Positions 61,987 through 64,000 of a stretch of 64,000 nucleotides of DNA are shown here, one piece after another. The stretch's first letter is position 1, and every line of letters starts with the position of its first letter. Below the pieces are notes generated by a model. It worked only from the letters and a program-made list of their open reading frames with translations, ran no database searches and was not told where the DNA came from. A program made the position numbers and the translations under genes. The DNA is from Adiantum capillus-veneris (Eukaryota > Streptophyta > Polypodiopsida > Polypodiales > Pteridaceae): contig CM043943.1 in NCBI GenBank assembly GCA_014529385.2, positions 154,103,092 to 154,167,091 on the forward strand. Direction: 5' to 3'.

Positions 61987-62090
61987 GCAAAAAAAGTTTA
62001 AAAAACAAGGGGAAGGGTTGGAGCCCTCCCATCATCCGCGCGCGCGGATGATAGGGGAGCTCCAACCCCTCCCCTTTTTTTTCCCTTTGC
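61987..62090. repeat. hairpin 3 with GC core
   Basis: Diverged relative with GGTTGGAGCCCTCCC and ATCATCCGCG arms and an outer GCAAAAAAAG. Left and right arms differ at several sites. Confidence 0.88.
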
Positions 62091-62137
62091 ATGGTTTGTG
62101 TGTTGACACTATCGCCTACACAGATCAGCTTCGAGCT

Positions 62138-62139
<2 letters not shown>

Positions 62140-62201
<62 letters not shown>
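62140..62201 (+). repeat. (CT)n microsatellite
   Basis: About 62 bases of pure CT shortly after hairpin 3. Confidence 0.95.
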
Positions 62202-62205
<4 letters not shown>

Positions 62206-62735
62206 GGCAATCTCATAGCAAGTCTATATAATATCTCGGGTGATTTGGGATGAGGCCTCAGTGCCTAATGAGATTAATCTTGTGCGCGCTAGCTACCTCC
62301 CCTCTCTTGGTGGCTTGCCAACAACATGCAGAGAACACATTCCAGAGGGAGGAATGGTGGGCCACCAACATCACGCAGAGGAGCGCATGGAGGGTAGAGT
62401 GCTGGGCGAGCTGGGCCGCCAACAGAAACGAGGAGCGCATGAAGTGTGAAGTGCATTGGCGCAGCCAGTCAAGATTCAGCACTGAGCTATAGAAAAGAAT
62501 CTTATAGGCCACTGAGGGCTTGCTAGACTGTAGCAGGATTAGATATGGGCCACGAGGGCTTGCTGCGGGATTAGATGAGAAGAGGGGAAGAGCAGGATTA
62601 GATGCGGGCTACAAAGAAACGATGAGAAGAGGAAAGCTTTTTCTTAAAATATAATCAAAATAAAAGCAACTTCTCATTCATGGAGGTCTAGGTTATTATT
62701 AGTGCTAGCTCTGAAACATTGCTGCTGATTATTAG
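62202..62735. other. no recognisable gene
   Basis: Unique-looking sequence with short ORFs only. GGGCTTGCTAGACTGTAGCA and variants recur around 62515-62600, a weak local repeat. Confidence 0.4.
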
Positions 62736-63187
62736 CATTAGGCAAAATTTGGACTCACAAAGGGGCCCTTTAAGGAGTTTGACTTTACCTCTCTCTACCA
62801 AAATGGGCGCATGGATAAATTTTTGCAAACAAACTCCAAAGTTGGCGGAGGTTTGACAGTTAGAATGTCCTCTTCACGCTCTATCTACTGATATATAGCA
62901 CTCCATGAGATTCCTCATATTTTAGAAGATTCTTTTTTTGATTCACTTAGATTCCGATAGAGTTGTCACATCATAGGTGAATCAAAAAAAGAATCTTCTA
63001 ACATATGAGGAATCTCATGGCGTGCTATATATCAATAGATAGAGCTTGAAGAGGACATTCTAATTGTCAAACCTCCGACATCTTTGGAGTTTGTTTGCAA
63101 AAAATTATCCATGCGCCCGTTTTGGTAGAGAGAGGTAAAGTCAAACTCCTTAAAGGGCCCCTTTGTGAGTCCAAATTTTGCCTAATG
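62736..63187. mobile_element. 452-bp foldback (long inverted repeat) element
   Basis: Arms of about 215 bases (62736-62953 and 62975-63187) are highly similar inverted copies around a short centre (TTAGATTCCGATAG). The ends read CATTAGGCAAAATTTGG and its complement. It has no ORF of its own. The long arms fit a MITE or foldback element; termini recall the MITE at 54013 (CATTAGG...TTTGGA). Confidence 0.9.
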
Positions 63188-64000
63188 TACCGGGGCAATC
63201 TCCACTTTTGGCTATTATAAGCAATGCGACATCCAAAGCGAGCCCCTAACACGAGCGGTGCCTAGAGACGATGAAGGGTCAGGACTTGAGGACCAGCTAG
63301 CAATAATAATAGATGCTTTCATGCACCCTCCCTATCTCTCTCACGATCACTAGACTTGTATGTCGAGATTTGATTCAGCTATATACTATAAACATATGGA
63401 TACAACCAATTCATGAGATGGAAACGATAATGGATTTCTATAGAGAGAATCTTCTCCAACTAATAGAGGATGGATATGTGATCAGACCAATCTATATGGA
63501 CACTCAATTATCCTACGGGATATGATATGCTATTGGTCAGATGCACACATCATTGCATCAACTAGGGATTGACAAATTTCGGAGAGTACTAATAGAGACC
63601 AGTATATGCCAACTGTGTCATATAATGCTAGAGACAACGTCATGAGATATCAAGATCATAGATTCCTCAAGTTGTTTTTGCTAGAGCTCTGCAAACACAT
63701 GGAGAGTCTCTTGAGATTCATGTAGTTGGAGACATTTACAGAGGGAGATCATTGATTTCTTTAGAGCACGGACTTAGCAGCCAAATGAGCATGCTTCGTG
63801 ATAACAGACTTTAGAGACCACTTAAACTAGAGGTATACTAGCTGATAAAGCCATTGAGCCTAGGAGAGCTAGATGCCCAAGGTCTACGAGGGCGACCACA
63901 ACATTGATGGAGGCTCCATCATGGGACCAGGAATATTCTAGCACGACGTGGGAGAGGCCCAATATGACTATTTATAGAGGCATACATTGACAAAGTTCTT
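63188..64000. other. no recognisable gene
   Basis: AT-rich sequence with a 70-codon chance ORF at 63313-63525. No boundary, repeat or motif recognised. Confidence 0.4.

Overview
The window looks like intergenic DNA from a large, repeat-rich land-plant genome. Plant-type Ty1/copia and Ty3/gypsy retroelements have tRNA-Met-like and tRNA-Asp-like primer sites. There are spliced transposon genes, many long GA/CT/CA microsatellites, and no recognisable host housekeeping gene, tRNA or rRNA. A fern or other non-seed plant is my guess from the style of the elements; the sequence does not prove it.

The centre is a set of nested mobile elements. (C) A Ty1/copia element on the + strand (10384-55840, 199-bp LTRs) is split in its gag gene by (B), a Ty3/gypsy element on the - strand (12836 to about 51296). 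B has about 0.9-kb LTRs, an Athila/Tat-type primer site, a Tat-like reverse transcriptase and an extra ORF downstream of pol. The 3' LTR of B is split by (A), a second - strand Ty3/gypsy element (13141-22730, LTRs about 2-2.7 kb, target duplication GTCTC/GTCTT). The extra ORF of B is split by (D), a 9551-bp DNA transposon (24880-34430). D has about 25-bp terminal inverted repeats and a 4-bp target duplication (ACGC); removing it rejoins the host ORF in frame. A 337-bp MITE sits in the reverse transcriptase of C (54013-54349). A further candidate element flanked by degenerate GAGCGA-rich inverted repeats (about 36648-40172) interrupts a tandem array in B.

Element D is the most unusual object. 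Its left half carries a spliced, decayed DDE-like transposase gene on the + strand, with motifs RDRYTCCC..H, DFAENY, ISDD and GSSHGKG. Its right half carries - strand accessory genes: a spliced RING-like protein with a charged tail, an acidic ORF, and an FCP1/NIF-type HAD-phosphatase-like protein resembling plant host proteins. The two genes converge, and introns of both are filled with different short repeats sharing the core ACCGGT, which also occurs next to both termini. This architecture suggests a large cargo-carrying transposon family that I cannot assign to a named superfamily.

The left flank (1-10383) holds a decayed - strand transposon-like gene (1.66-3.66 kb) and several tandem repeats, including a diffuse array of TTTGGTACTA-like units (9.4-10.1 kb). 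The right flank (55841-64000) holds remnants of a - strand protein with a SWIM-like zinc finger (58.3-60.3 kb), an AT-rich block, three related GC-cored hairpins (61.3-62.1 kb) and a 452-bp foldback element (62.7-63.2 kb). Almost every coding region carries stops, frameshifts or lost catalytic residues, so all elements look inactive as they stand.
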